Part shown: positions 45,545 through 56,865 of the stretch, piece by piece
Layout of the letters: each line of letters opens with the position of its first letter
Position numbering within the stretch: the stretch's first letter is position 1
Source of the DNA: Roridomyces roridus
Lineage: Eukaryota; Basidiomycota; Agaricomycetes; Agaricales; Mycenaceae
Direction of reading: 5' to 3'
DNA length: 64,000 nt
Assembly: GCA_029378245.1 (NCBI GenBank)
Contig: JARKIF010000004.1
Span: forward strand, 2,604,001 to 2,668,000
The notes under the pieces: model-generated
The model's database searches: none
The model's input: the letters and a program-made list of their open reading frames with translations, nothing else
What the model was told of the DNA's origin: nothing
Program-made: the position numbers and the translations under genes

Positions 45545-47550
45545 ACACTACAATAGCCCAGGGGATTTCTATCTTGGAAACGATACTGTACAAGTCTAAA
45601 TCCGATAATTCATGGCCTCCGGCTCCTTTCCTTGCATCGCTTCGTCAAGCAGGTCGATCACATCCGCCGCACATCCAAAGGACAAGCTCCATCCGGACCC
45701 GCCGTGTCCGTAGCAATGCACAATGCGGCTCGCCTCGGACGACTCCTCAGAACGGCGCAGCTCCCGTTCGACTCGGACATTCTTCGAGCGAGCTGGGCGG
45801 AGTCCCTGTGCGAGCGGGTACGCGGGGTCCAACTTGGCGTTCTTCAAACCGGGGAGGAACTCGTTTGCTCGTTGGCGCATGCGCTGGACGACGGGGGTGT
45901 CAAGCGTGAGGTCAAGATCCCACTGGTTGTCCTGTGCGATGCCGCCGATGAGGAGAATGTTGTCTGTACGTGGGACGATGAAGATGATTTCGTTGTCCGC
46001 AGATACGTCTGCACTGATCGAAAGCGCTGCGTCGACTTTAGGGAAGGTCGTGCCATCGTTGACAACACGCAAGAGAGCGCCGCGGAGTGGGGAGCACGAG
46101 TCGTCGCCTGATAGAGAGCCTCCGTGGAGTCCGGTGGCATTGACGATGGCGTCGGCGTGGAATTCGTTGCGGAGGTCTTGCTCGATCGAGAGCAAGTCGG
46201 TGTCGATGGTGCGTGTCGTCATCGTTGCTCCCTTGCTCAACACCAAGTTCGTCAACCAATGCATAGCCTGGTCCGTGTCGATCACGGGGACGGACAACTC
46301 GTAGCCGTCCTTGATGCCACCCTCGTACTTCGGGTTCACACCTCGCTCCTCGGCCAACTTCGCCCCCGCATGCCGGAACCCCTCCACACCGCTCCCTGCA
46401 ATCTCCGTCATCTTGTTGAGCAGTTTCCTGCACTTGGTGTTATCTTCTGACAGTCGTTGGGGGAAGAAGAAGTTGGACTGAGTCATGCGAACTCCGGCCT
46501 CACGAGATAGGCCTGCATCGTCGGCAATCTCCTTCCACGCCCAATACGCCGTCATACACCAGTGCTTCGAGTACTCGAGCGAGACGGCATCGACGTGCGA
46601 GCCGCACACTGCCGGCGGGAATTCCCACAGCGCACCGGCGATTTGAGAGGTGAGTCTATCGCCGTGGCTTTGGCCTACGTTAGCCCACCCCTTGGAAATC
46701 ACGGTGACTTTATAGCCCTTGTCGAGCAAGGCCCACGCGGTGACGAGACCGATGACCCCCGCGCCGACGATGAGGATGTGGGGCGAGTCTGCCTGCTGTT
46801 GGACGAGGCGCTGAGGGTGCGGGGTGATGTTCTCGTTCATGACGAGTTTGTGGTTCGTGTTGTAACGCTCGGCAGGGGTGCGAGATGGTGATTCTTCGTT
46901 CTGGGCCGTCTGCCTAGCCGCTTGGTAGAGATGGTTTGATACCGAGTGTTCGTCTAAAAGGAATCAGGTCAGTAGGATAAAGGGAGTTGAAGAGGAGACC
47001 TACTGATGAAAGACATGTTGAATTCCGAGGAAGAGGAGGAAGGGGTTGTTCTAGTAGTGAGGATGTAGGTTGTCTGGAGTATTCAGCTCGAACGACCCTA
47101 GGTTATATACCTCATAATCGTCCGTTATACTCCGCTCCCATGGACGATCACCAGCACCGAATAGTGTGCTATTTTCACCGAAGTAAGCCGTGAACTAAAA
47201 TCAGGGACATCCAGTCTCCGGATGATGTCCGCGGTTGTCTGAGATTCAAATCGTCGACATTATTCCACCTCGGATTTTCTATGTCAATTGGGAAAGGAAG
47301 GCTAGCTAAAATCACAGGCTGCTTTTCTCTGCTAGAACTTCTGGGAAAAATAGTTCGGATACCAGGCGTTCATTCTTTTCGCTGAAATGCGAAACACCCG
47401 GGGATGCACGGTCACTCAAGGTGGATCGGTCGAGACCTCAAGGCCCCATCTACTGGTACCTGGGACGGTTGACCGCAGACGGAACGCAGATCGTACAAAT
47501 GGGGACTCTGCCATGACACGAATGCCATCGTGCCATTGAAATTTGAAGGC
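45545..47550. repeat. left arm of the DAAO inverted duplication
   Basis: Pairs with 51640-53660 in reverse complement. The coding part is highly similar. Promoter blocks remain recognisable (TATATAACC, ACTACTAGAACAACC, CCGCGGACATCA.CCGGAGA and GATCCACCTT...GTGACCGT.CAT.CCCGG), but with many substitutions and gaps. Downstream of the stop only about 50 bp match. Outer limits are estimates. Confidence 0.7.
45596..47016 (-). CDS. D-amino-acid-oxidase-like flavoenzyme, copy 1
   Basis: FAD-dependent oxidoreductase of the DAO family, expected to deaminate D-amino acids to keto acids with NH3 and H2O2. 456 aa in two exons: a 13-nt first exon (47004-47016, encoding MSFI plus one base) and 45596-46953, separated by a 50-nt intron. 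The dinucleotide fold HILIVGAGVIG is at residues 63-73; QGLRPARSKNVRVE supplies the substrate-carboxylate Arg region; the DAAO signature HCYGHGGSGWSLSFGCA starts near residue 417. The C-terminus is NYRI, with no SKL-type peroxisomal signal, unlike most yeast DAAOs. About 60 residues precede the FAD fold. A TATATAA box is at 47103-47109. It is the inverted twin of 52189-53610. Confidence 0.9.
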
Positions 47551-49256
47551 TTCGAAAGCGCATACAGGCTTCACAGGTGAATAGGTTCCCAACGATCTCG
47601 TAGAAAACACGGGGTTGAACGGGTTGTAGGCAACATAACAAGGCATGGGGGTAATTGAAACTCAGGTACACGACGAACTCAGCGCCAAGAACGCATGAAA
47701 TACTCTGTGCTCCTTCCATACAGGGACTCGGAGGATTGTCCCGGCCGTCTGGTGGTTGCTCGAGACCTCGATTTGGCGATGGCCTAGGCATGGCACTGAG
47801 GAGCTCCTGATCCTATCTCGACTGACCAGCCGCTCGCGGACGGACCAAAAGGAAAATGCCGCACCCCTTCCCGCCCTCTGGTCCTCAAGCTGTCCAAACG
47901 GCAGCAAAAAAGAAGCAGAAGAAAAGAGCTGCGAGTCCCGACCAAAGTGTAAAAATCTGATATGTTCTGTCTCACAGCGGGAAGTGGGGCAACGCTCCGC
48001 CACCGAAATTCACACGATTGATGAATGTAATCAAAGTACATCAATGACCCGGCTGTGATTGTGCCCAGCCCGGATCAATGCAATCATCATGGACAGTGAT
48101 GCGAGTCCGTCTGCATGATCCGCCAAGTATTTGCGAGTTGCTCAAGGCTTGAGAAGGTCAATTACTCTTTGAAACCCACTCTATTTTCGGTGTTTCTCTA
48201 ACTTTATCCGTGTCCAGGCCTGCCAGTGCCAGTCAAGATTCCAACCTGCCTAAATCAAGCGGCTCAGCAGGTACAGATTGGCATCAAACTCGGGAACTTT
48301 CTGTAGTATGAACGAGGTTGCCCGTGAGAGTCAGGCCGAGACGTGGTAAGTCTCAGTGGTGAATTGAACAGAGGAGTGGGCGTCGATGGTGCTTGCAACA
48401 CTGAGGAGAATTGTGTCGGTGGGCTCAGCCGTGAAACCCGGACCCAGTACTCAGCACCGATCCATTTTCCGTCCGCCGATCCGTGCATCCCCTACTCTGG
48501 ACTGTATGTGCATGTGGAACACGGCTGGTTCCGTCGACTGTGGGCATTGATAACAATTCGTACACAGTCTGGACTCGAGTACGGTGGAGAGCCAGCGTTG
48601 TCCGTCGTCAGTGTCGTACATGGATCCGCTTCTATTCCTTTTGAGTTCCGCATCGCAACGGGGTGAAAATTGGCGGAAGAAGCACTGTAATTCTGCGAGA
48701 TGTTGAATTCAGAATAAGGTTTGTGAGATACTGAATTTGGAAGTTCAACAACCGGGGAAAGATGCTTGGCCAGGAATCGGGCGCCTGGTTGAACCTTGCA
48801 GCCTGTACGGGCGTGCTTCCCCCAATATTCGAGCTCAGACCAACGACCCGTAAACATTTAGATGGTATGAGAATAATACATCCCAGAGTTATAGCCACGA
48901 CTGCTGATCCTGAACATTTCCTGGGATCGAAATCATCGAATCCGGAGGGACAAGCTACGAGCGGCGTGTATTTGTCGCCTGCAGGTAAATTATTGACAAG
49001 TCCACCGTAATTATGTTAGGGTTGGAAAATATCAGCGGTCGGGGTTCGAACTGTGTTCAATCCCACCGCAGTTATGTTCGGCCTATCAGCGGTAGGGGCT
49101 CGAACCTGCAGTTTCGAAACCGAGGGATCAATGCGCGGATCAATCATTGACCACGGCGATGCCACGTCATTCGTCTCTTGCTTCTGGCCACCAGACCGTT
49201 TTCTCTCTCAGTCTTACAGCGCGTTCATACAACTCTGAATTCGGTCCTGGATGCTT
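47017..49256. other. spacer of the inverted duplication, left part
   Basis: Promoter of DAAO copy 1 (TATATAA at 47103-47109, minus strand) followed by 1.7 kb without a supported gene. At 49004-49110 a unit of about 60 bp is tandemly duplicated (CCACCG..ATTATGTT... TATCAGCGGT.GGG.TCGAAC). Confidence 0.45.
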
Positions 49257-50693
49257 CTATACGACAACAATTTCACGTTTCCGTCTCCCCATGGGCGCGC
49301 TTTCCTTCCCCTGCAATACCCCGACCCGGACCCTCTCCCGAATCTTCGGCCTCAATCGACACAACTCATCCACCGCATTCAGCGGGATCACCAGTTCAAC
49401 CAATTTCAACACACTCCCGTCCCTCGACTCGAGCATCTCCAGCAGCTTGGCCACCTTGAACATATAATGCCCGACGATACGGAACTCCCTCAACCTAGGG
49501 AGAAGCTCAAAAACCCAATCGACGTTCTTGCAGAGGCTCTCGAAAAGTCTGTCCGTGATCATAGTCGGAATCACACCATTCTCGATGACGAGGCTCTCGA
49601 GCGCCGGCATGAGTCGTAGGATGTCGATGAACTCGCCGACGCGGATGCGACATTGACGGAGCGCGAATCGGGTGAGCCGGCAGTTTGAGCGTGTGATGAA
49701 CCCACGGAAGCTTGCGGGAGTGGCGAGGCAGCATACGTCGAGGGTCTCGAGGGCGGGCGTGCTGTGCAGATCCAGAAGTCGCCGGACACGTTCGGATTGC
49801 CTGGCCTTGATGTTGTGGCATTCGAAGGCCCCGGACTTGAGTTGAGGGAGAACTCGGAGTGTGCGCTCCACGACGACGGGCTGACCGCTGCGTAAGTCCC
49901 AAGTCTCTTTGTCGTCATCGTCTTCCGTTAACACGCATGTCAGCCAGGTGAGGGAGGAAAATTGGAGCAAAGGCTCCGCCGTGCTGCTGAATCGCTTGAG
50001 GATGTCTTCCCCGCCGGCCCAAGGGAGAGTTGATTGAATTTCGATGTGTGAGGGCACGGCGTGGGAGAGCTCCAGGCATCGACCCGAGGTGCGCAAGCTC
50101 TGCAGTGCCGGGCTGAACTCGAATTCATGCGTATCAAGCAGGCTGAGGTTGCATACGTCAAGTTCCACCAACGCTGTCAGCTGACCCCGGAACCCAGAGA
50201 AATCTACCCTGTCCCAATATGATCCCGTCCAACGAAGATTTGAGATGCGATGTGCGTGGGCGACGAGGTGAGTGAGCACGAAGGGAGTGAGTGTGCGAGC
50301 TGTTGCGTGTTGGACGTCTGCCTGATGTTCCTCAGCACCGACGGCCTCGTGATTGCTGTAGTACGGCTTGGGCCCCGGCTCGTCCCATCCGCCTGCATGG
50401 AGGTGCACCGAAAGCCGCACGCCTCGCGATCGCCTGAGGTGCGTTGAGACCAGTTTCAGAGCGGGCTCTCCGCCGAAAACATCCACGCTGAAGGTCGACC
50501 AGACTGCTGCACATTGGTACGCCGAGTCCCGCCATTCACGGCAAACGAGCAGGAAGATCACGGGTGCGGCGTGTGGGTCGGTACCCGTTGCGTCTTTGAT
50601 GACAAGCTGGAAGATTTCAACGAGGAGGTCATAGGGGAGGCGTTTGATTGGTGATGGGGTCTCGCTGTGGGTGGGGTGGTGGATGTGGACCAT
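49257..50693 (-). CDS. F-box protein (intronless)
   Basis: Predicted SCF adaptor of 478 aa, single exon. The F-box is at about residues 15-55: IKRLPYDLLVEIFQLVI, then APVIFLLVCREWRDSAYQCAAVWST, a pattern typical of Agaricomycete F-box proteins. Leu-rich irregular repeats follow (LVELDVCNLSLL, LETLDVCCLA, LTRFALRQCRI, LESLVIENGV, LREFRIVGHY). ATG 50693 is chosen over 50753 because it opens MVHIHHPTHSETPSP just before the F-box. It lies inside the spacer of the DAAO inverted duplication and is not itself duplicated in the window. Target unknown. Confidence 0.85.
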   Translation of the reverse strand: MVHIHHPTHSETPSPIKRLPYDLLVEIFQLVIKDATGTDPHAAPVIFLLVCREWRDSAYQCAAVWSTFSVDVFGGEPALKLVSTHLRRSRGVRLSVHLHAGGWDEPGPKPYYSNHEAVGAEEHQADVQHATARTLTPFVLTHLVAHAHRISNLRWTGSYWDRVDFSGFRGQLTALVELDVCNLSLLDTHEFEFSPALQSLRTSGRCLELSHAVPSHIEIQSTLPWAGGEDILKRFSSTAEPLLQFSSLTWLTCVLTEDDDDKETWDLRSGQPVVVERTLRVLPQLKSGAFECHNIKARQSERVRRLLDLHSTPALETLDVCCLATPASFRGFITRSNCRLTRFALRQCRIRVGEFIDILRLMPALESLVIENGVIPTMITDRLFESLCKNVDWVFELLPRLREFRIVGHYMFKVAKLLEMLESRDGSVLKLVELVIPLNAVDELCRLRPKIRERVRVGVLQGKESAPMGRRKREIVVV

Positions 50694-52188
50694 TGTTACG
50701 CTGAGTTGAAAATTGTAGCTGGGCAAATTAGGAATGTGGTCGCGAGTGTGCAAGTCGAGAGGATAGATGTGGGGAGTGGTAGAGAGAGAAGAAGAATGTC
50801 TCAGTCTCAGTCTTGAGCGGGAAAATTTTGATCATCGGGTTTGCCATGTTCCGCTTTGATTGCCGTCGGAGTTGGTAATCCATTTCCTTTCCGGAAGAGA
50901 TCCGCGTAGATGGCAAAAAGGTAAAAGAAATGACCCGCGAGGCAGCATTCCCATCACTGGAGTCGAACCAGGTAATGATTGGACCACTAAGCACTAGTGG
51001 CGAGTGAAACAACCCGCGGTTCACAAGACAGACTCCAGTACTCAACAATATCACCTCCAAGCTGAATCAATGCTCAGTACGTCAAGGACTGGACTGAGCT
51101 ATTAGGCAAACTGTCCGAGTCCAACACCGCGTTATTCCGGATCCGCGATGACGTCCTAATTGCTTCCTGAACAGGGCGTGTATGGCGCACGCAGTCATGT
51201 GTCCGAAGCCTTGTAAAGGGCGTCAACTTGAAAAACTTGTCTTTATCACAGCCTATCAATCTGGATCGGGATCAAGCCATGTTCAACATGAAGGTCTCGG
51301 CCGATCCAAAGCTTCTCGAAGCTACGGGCCCTCCCGCTGATTTTTGTGCGTGTTAAATTTACATGGCAGGAGCGTCCATACATGGAGTACTTCATTTGTT
51401 TCTGAGCAGACTTGGAGACAAAAAACTTGGGGGAATCATCCAGGAAAAGGGCCCATTGTTGAGCACGGACCCTCCGGCTCCTTTGAAAGTCGACAGCTAG
51501 AACCCGAGGTCGCCGACGATTTTAATCTCGTGGAGCTGTCGGGCTTCACCGATTCGGAGTTCCCTTCAGTCTGACACCGTCGGGGCCTTCAATTGCAACC
51601 GAGTCCGCTTTTTTGACATGACATACTCCCATTTGCACGGTCAGCACCCCTCTGTGGTCTCGACCCTCAATCGAACCACATTTTCATCTCGAAATTGCCG
51701 TTCATCCCCGGGGTAACAATGCCAGGGCCTGCGTCTGTGGCCGCCACTCTCACCTGGGGTTTCTCCACTGATCCACCTTTGAGCCTTGAAGTGACCGTTC
51801 ATGCCCGGTGGAACATTTTGGGTTGGAAGAATGTTCTTATAGTGTCCCATCCCAGCATGTTGCACCGTGGATCGGTTCGAGCAGAGAAGACGAGCCGATT
51901 ATTTTACGTAGCCGGGTCCTTCGAAAATTGACACTAGACAGTTGGCAGTGAAAATCCAAGGACGACATGTGTCGACCACGATTTCAATCTCGTACAGGTG
52001 TTGCCCGCGGACATCACCCGGAGATTGAAAATAGGCCACTGTTTGCGATGGGTGCTGGTGATGCGGAATACAACGGAGTGACTTTGAGTATATAACCCAG
52101 GGCCTTTCCAGTTGGATAATCCAGACATCCTACATCCTTCCACTCGACTACTAGAACAACCTCCTCATCCTCTTCCCTGGAATTCGAC
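50694..52188. other. spacer of the inverted duplication, right part
   Basis: Upstream flank of DAAO copy 2. A segment near 51500-51560 (CGACGATTTTAATCTCGTGGAGC) also resembles 51963-52000, a local duplication within the promoter. A tRNA-like B box (GGTTCGACTCC, minus) is at about 50955-50975. No gene is supported. Confidence 0.45.
52089..52095 (+). promoter_or_regulatory. TATA box of DAAO copy 2
   Basis: TATATAA lies 94 bp before the start codon; the matching box of copy 1 is at 47103-47109 on the other strand at nearly the same distance. Confidence 0.6.
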
Positions 52189-53610
52189 ATGTCTTTCATC
52201 AGTAGGTCACCTCTTCGACTCCCTTCATCCTACTGACATCATTTTTTTGTAGACGAACACTCGGTATCGAGCCATCTCTACCAGGCGGATAGGCAGACGG
52301 CCCAGAACGAAGAATCACCATGTCGCACCCCTGCCGAGCGCTACAACACGAACCACAAACTCGTCATGAACGAGAACATCACCCCGCACCCTCAGCGCCT
52401 CGTCCAACAGCAGGCAGACTCACCCCACATCCTCATCGTCGGCGCGGGGGTCATCGGTCTCGTCACCGCGTGGGCCTTGCTCGACAAGGGCTACAAAGTG
52501 ACCGTCATCTCGAAAGGATGGGCCAACGTTGGACAAAGCCACGGCGACCGACTTACCTCTCAGATCGCCGGTGCACTGTGGGAGTTCCCGCCGGCCGTGT
52601 GCGGCTCGCACGTCGATGCCGTCTCGCTCGAGTATTCGAAGCATTGGTGTATGACGGCGTACTGGGCATGGAAGCAAATCGCCGACGATGCAGGCCTGTC
52701 TCGCGAGGCAGGAGTTCGCATGACGCAGTCCAACTTCTTCTTCCCCCAACGACTTTCGGAAGATAACACAAAGTGCAAGAAACTGCTCAACAAGATGACG
52801 GAGATTGCAGGGAGCGGTGTAGAAGGGTTCCGCCATGCGGGGGCGAAGTTAGCCGAGGAGCGCGGCGTGAACCCGAAGTACGAGGGCGGTATCATGGACG
52901 GCTACGAGTTGTCTGTCCCCGTGATCGACACGGACCAGGCGATGCATTGGTTGACGAACTTGGTGTTAAGCAAGGGAGCAACGATGACGACACGCACCAT
53001 CGACACCGACTTGCTCTCGATCGAGCAAGACCTTCGCAACGAGTTCCACGCCGACGCCATCGTCAATGCCACCGGACTCCACGGAGGCTCTCTATCAGGC
53101 GACGACTCGTGCTCACCACTCCGCGGTGCCCTCTTGCGCGTTGTCAACGATGGAACGACCTTCCCAAAGGTCGACGCAGCGCTCTCCATCAGTGCAGACG
53201 TATCTGCGGACAACGAAATCATCTTCATCGTGCCACGTACCGACAACATTCTCCTAATCGGCGGTATCGCGCAGGAAAACCAATGGGATCTTGACCTGAC
53301 GCTTGATACTCCCGTCGTCCAACGCATGCGCCAACGGGCAAACGAGTTCCTCCCCGGACTGAAGAATGCCAAGTTGGACCCCGCGTACCCGCTCGCACAG
53401 GGACTCCGCCCAGCTCGCTCGAAGAATGTCCGAGTCGAACGAGAGTTGCGCCGTTATGAGGAGTCGTCCGAGGCGAGTCGGATTGTGCATTGTTACGGAC
53501 ACGGCGGGTCCGGATGGAGTTTGTCCTTTGGATGCGCGGCGGATGTGATTGACTTGCTTGACGAGGCGATGCAAGGAAAGGAGCCGGAGGCGATGAATTA
53601 TCGGATTTAG
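52189..53610 (+). CDS. D-amino-acid-oxidase-like flavoenzyme, copy 2
   Basis: Paralogue of 45596-47016 with the same 456-aa length and gene structure: exon 1 52189-52201 (13 nt), intron 52202-52252 (51 nt), exon 2 52253-53610. I count eight amino-acid differences from copy 1, three in the N-terminal extension (S/N, D/A, C/S) and five in the body (for example WKQ/WKE, GGIM/GGIK, RRYE/RRSE), none in the FAD fold or the HCYGHGGSGW signature. Silent codon changes are far more numerous, so both copies look constrained to encode working protein. The two genes point away from each other. The end is NYRI, with no peroxisomal tripeptide. Confidence 0.9.
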
Positions 53611-54247
53611 AGAGTATCGTTTCTAACATAGATATTCCCTGGGCTGTTGTAAATATGTATATGTCATTTTATTGTTGAACACTTGCCAGGATTTATAATG
53701 ACTTGCTCCTGGCACCCAACGCGGCAGATGGGAATGATTTCCTCGTCGTCACCATCCCGGAGGAGTAGGTCTACATGTAGCACTCACCTCGGAGGGAATC
53801 GATTATGTCTTTCTAGTGGCTGTTAGTGCGAAGAGCTGAGTAATCTCATCACGCTCGAAGATTCCAGTCCATTCGAAGAGCCAGGGCTGCGAGAGGGATG
53901 GACAAAGTCAGAGTCTTATGAAAACGCCCGCAGGATTCCGCGGAGGCGGTCTTCGAGCAACGGGTGAAATCGGACGAGTGGCAGTCCTGAGATCCACGCA
54001 GCCACATGGGTCCATCCGATTGCAGTCCAGGATACTATTTGGTGGGCAGCAGGGTCGGCGTGGGTTCTCAGAGATTCTTGACTTTGGATTCAAGCAGGGA
54101 CTCGCATGTGTTCAGGATAAGCGCTCAGCGTTGTGCGGATCGAGCTGTCGGCAACATGGTGGTAGAAAAGAAGAGGCGATGAGGCTGTGCTCGGAGCTTT
54201 GGCAGTGTGATTGTCGGAGCGTTCGGATCAATTCTCTACTCTGCACG
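53611..54247. other. intergenic gap with repeat R1
   Basis: Downstream of DAAO copy 2. Most of 53937-54205 is repeat R1 (inverted), which ends about 40 bp before the next start codon. Confidence 0.5.
53937..54205 (-). repeat. dispersed repeat R1, copy 3
   Basis: Reverse-complement copy of 44955-45225. It sits immediately upstream of the TAP-like hydrolase gene and may supply part of its promoter or 5' leader. Confidence 0.75.
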
Positions 54248-56502
54248 ATGGTGCCACCAGCGCGTCTCTTGCTGGTCTTGCAATGGCTCCTGTTCTCGAC
54301 TGCCTCCGCCCTCAACGATGAGTTCTCGTGGCACAAGGTGCGGCTGGGCTCGCACGAATCCGGTCGAGTGCTCACACGGTATCTAGATCGCTCCCTCCGA
54401 GGACCTCGTCTGGCATGAGTGCTATTCCGGCCAACAGTGTGCCCGACTCAAGGTGCGTTGCCAGCTCATCTAATTCCGACTCCGATCTCACGATATGGAA
54501 GGTACCCTTGGACTACGCAAACCCGGACGGGGCTTCTGCAGCTATCGCCATGCGGCGAATTCACTCCGTCGTCCCACATCACTCTCCCGAGTACCGCGGG
54601 CCAATTCTCGTCAACCCCGGAGGTCCCGGCGCCTCTGGGGTAGATCTCATCCAGCAATTTGGCGATAACATCTCTGCTGTCGTCGGGCCGGAGTTTGATA
54701 TCGTAGGCTTCGACCCGAGAGGTGCGTCCGTCGTTGTTTGTGGCAGTTTCGTCGCCTCAATGAACACCTGTGTCAGGAATCTCCCGGTCCACACCCCGCG
54801 CATCTTTCTTTGAGAACCGTGCGGAGCAGAATCTCTTCTGGTCGAGCCCGGGGAACTCGATGGCCGTGAGCTCCTCGGAGAACGCTCTGGCACGCAAGTG
54901 GGCGCAAGGTATGCTTGCTGGTCGATTGGCTGCCGAGCGTGACGACGGCACCTTGCATTTCATAAATTCCGACTACACTGCGCGCGATATGCTTCGGATT
55001 ATGCAGGCGCATGGGCGGGACAAGATTCAGTATTGGGGCTTCTCGTGCGCTGCTGGCCATTTGCAATTGGATAAAGCTGATATCGTGGATGTAGGTACGG
55101 GAGTGTCTTGGGCGCGACGTTTGCTGCCATGTTTCCAGTGCGTAGTCTTCGCCACTATTCGAACCGACTACACCGTCTACATAGGACAAAGTTGGGAGGT
55201 TGGTCATTGACGGAGTCATGGATTCCGAGAACTACTACGCTTGTAAGTCACCATCAGGCTTACTTGGCCTCGGGACTAATATTGCATTAGCAGAGTGGTC
55301 CAAAAACCTTATAGACACCGAGAAAGTATGGACAGCCTTCCTCAACGGCTGCGTAGCTGCCGGGCCCACAAAATGCCCCATCTACTCGCCCACGGTCGCT
55401 GAAATCCAGACCACCGTGGACGATCTATACAGCTCCCTCCGCACCCGCCCCATCCCCGTACGCACCGCCACGTCCTACGCCATCGTCGACTACGATTTGA
55501 TGCGCAACACCGTCTTCGCCTCGTTGTACAAACCATATGCGTCATTCCCCACTTTGGCGCGTGCTCTGGCGGATCTTTCGGCAGGTAACGCGACGGGGCT
55601 TTATAGAATGTCAGCAGCCCCGGAGTTTAAATGCAGCTGCGACGCGGACGAGTTCTCGTTTGAGAACGTCAACGATGGGGGGCACGCTGTGAGGTGTAAT
55701 GATGGGAAACGGATTTCAGCGAGCTTTGAGGATGTGGAGAAGCACTATGAGAACTTGCTCGCCAATTCGAGTTGGGCGGATGTGTGGATGGGTCCGCGTT
55801 TGCGGTGTATGTGAGTGATGAGCTCCGTCTTGTGCCTCTGCTTGCTGAATGTGAGGTAGGACTTGGCCTGAATTTCCCCAGACCAACTTTCAGAGTACGG
55901 ATATTCTTTTTGCGTCCGGAACCAGAGGTTAAACAAAGTACTCTGTAGGTCCTTTTGTGGCCAACACGAGTTTTCCGCTGCTTGTCGTGGGAAACACTGC
56001 TGGTAGGTCTTGATCACGATTTCTGTTCTTCTCTTCCTCACGCCTACCGTGTAGATCCGGTAACTCCCCTCTGGGGGTAAGTCCCACCGACCCAAGCCGA
56101 GTCAAAGTCAAACTAACAATCTATTCGCAGAGCGAAGAAGATGTCCCAAGGCTTCGCTGGCTCCGTTCTACTGACGCAAGATTCAATCGGGGTGCGTATC
56201 ATAATCCAAAAGTGTCTCAAGATGACTGATATCTTGTTGCTTAAATTCAGCACTGCTCCCTCGCCGCACCATCTCTCTGCACGCAGAAGCACATCCGCAA
56301 ATATTTCCGGGACGGCGAGCTCCCCGAGGCTGGGACGGTGTGTTCGACGGATGGTGGGCCGTTTGATACGTTGCTCGAGGGCGAGGAAGAGGAGGAACGA
56401 GAGGCGCAAGCTGTGTTGGGTGGTTCCTCAGCGGAGGATCGTACACTTTTGGAGGCGGTTCGGGCGTTGTCGAGGGCGTGGGATGTCCCTTTGGGTTTCT
56501 GA
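54248..56502 (+). CDS. secreted TAP-like alpha/beta hydrolase
   Basis: Serine hydrolase of the tripeptidyl-aminopeptidase-like group (alpha/beta fold plus C-terminal TAP domain), probably cleaving short peptides or esters outside the cell. 562 aa in 12 exons: 54248-54337, 54387-54452, 54502-54721, 54777-55044, 55095-55137, 55185-55242, 55291-55806, 55856-55894, 55949-56002, 56055-56076, 56131-56191 and 56251-56502 (1689 nt). A signal peptide (LLLVLQWLLFSTASA) leads. Family blocks are VPLDYANPDG, LVNPGGPGASGVD and FDIVGFDPRGISRSTP. The triad is Ser215 in GFSYGS (its codon split by an intron), Asp452 in GNTADPVTPLW and His480 in DSIGHCSL. WPEFPQTNFQ and CxW match the lid/TAP region. Repeat R1 abuts the start. 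Confidence 0.9.
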
Positions 56503-56865
56503 ACTTGTTAGGAATGCCGGGTTTGATGGATGCCATGTGAACACTTGGACTAAACTTCAACCAGGTTTATAGCGGCTTAACTTGGATGCTGTACGTTACA
56601 TTTTCTTTCAGACGCGCGCGTTCCTCCTGATGACTTTGAATTAGAGACAACGATACCTCACGTTCTCCATGATTGACAAGCGCGTCGGGTTACAGTCGAC
56701 TGGTGGCAGAGGAGAACATCTGTCAAGTTCTGAGCACAGCCTCATCACCTCCTGCTTCCCGCCGTCAACCACCTAGATGAAATCATGAACTGCCCCGGAA
56801 GATCTCAGGCCGTACAATCATACTCAGCAATCTCTCGGAATGACGCTTGACGGACTGCTCAATCA

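Larger units (their letters stand above)
43628..45595. other. intergenic with repeats
   Basis: Contains repeat R1 copy 2 (44955-45225), a 21-bp palindrome at about 44932-44952 (TGATCGACCG A CGGTCGATCA) and a tRNA-like stretch at about 45243-45340. No gene is supported; open frames near 43790-44119 lack family signals. Confidence 0.45.
51640..53660. repeat. right arm of the DAAO inverted duplication
   Basis: Reverse-complement partner of 45545-47550. Outer limits are estimates because the flanks have decayed. Confidence 0.7.
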
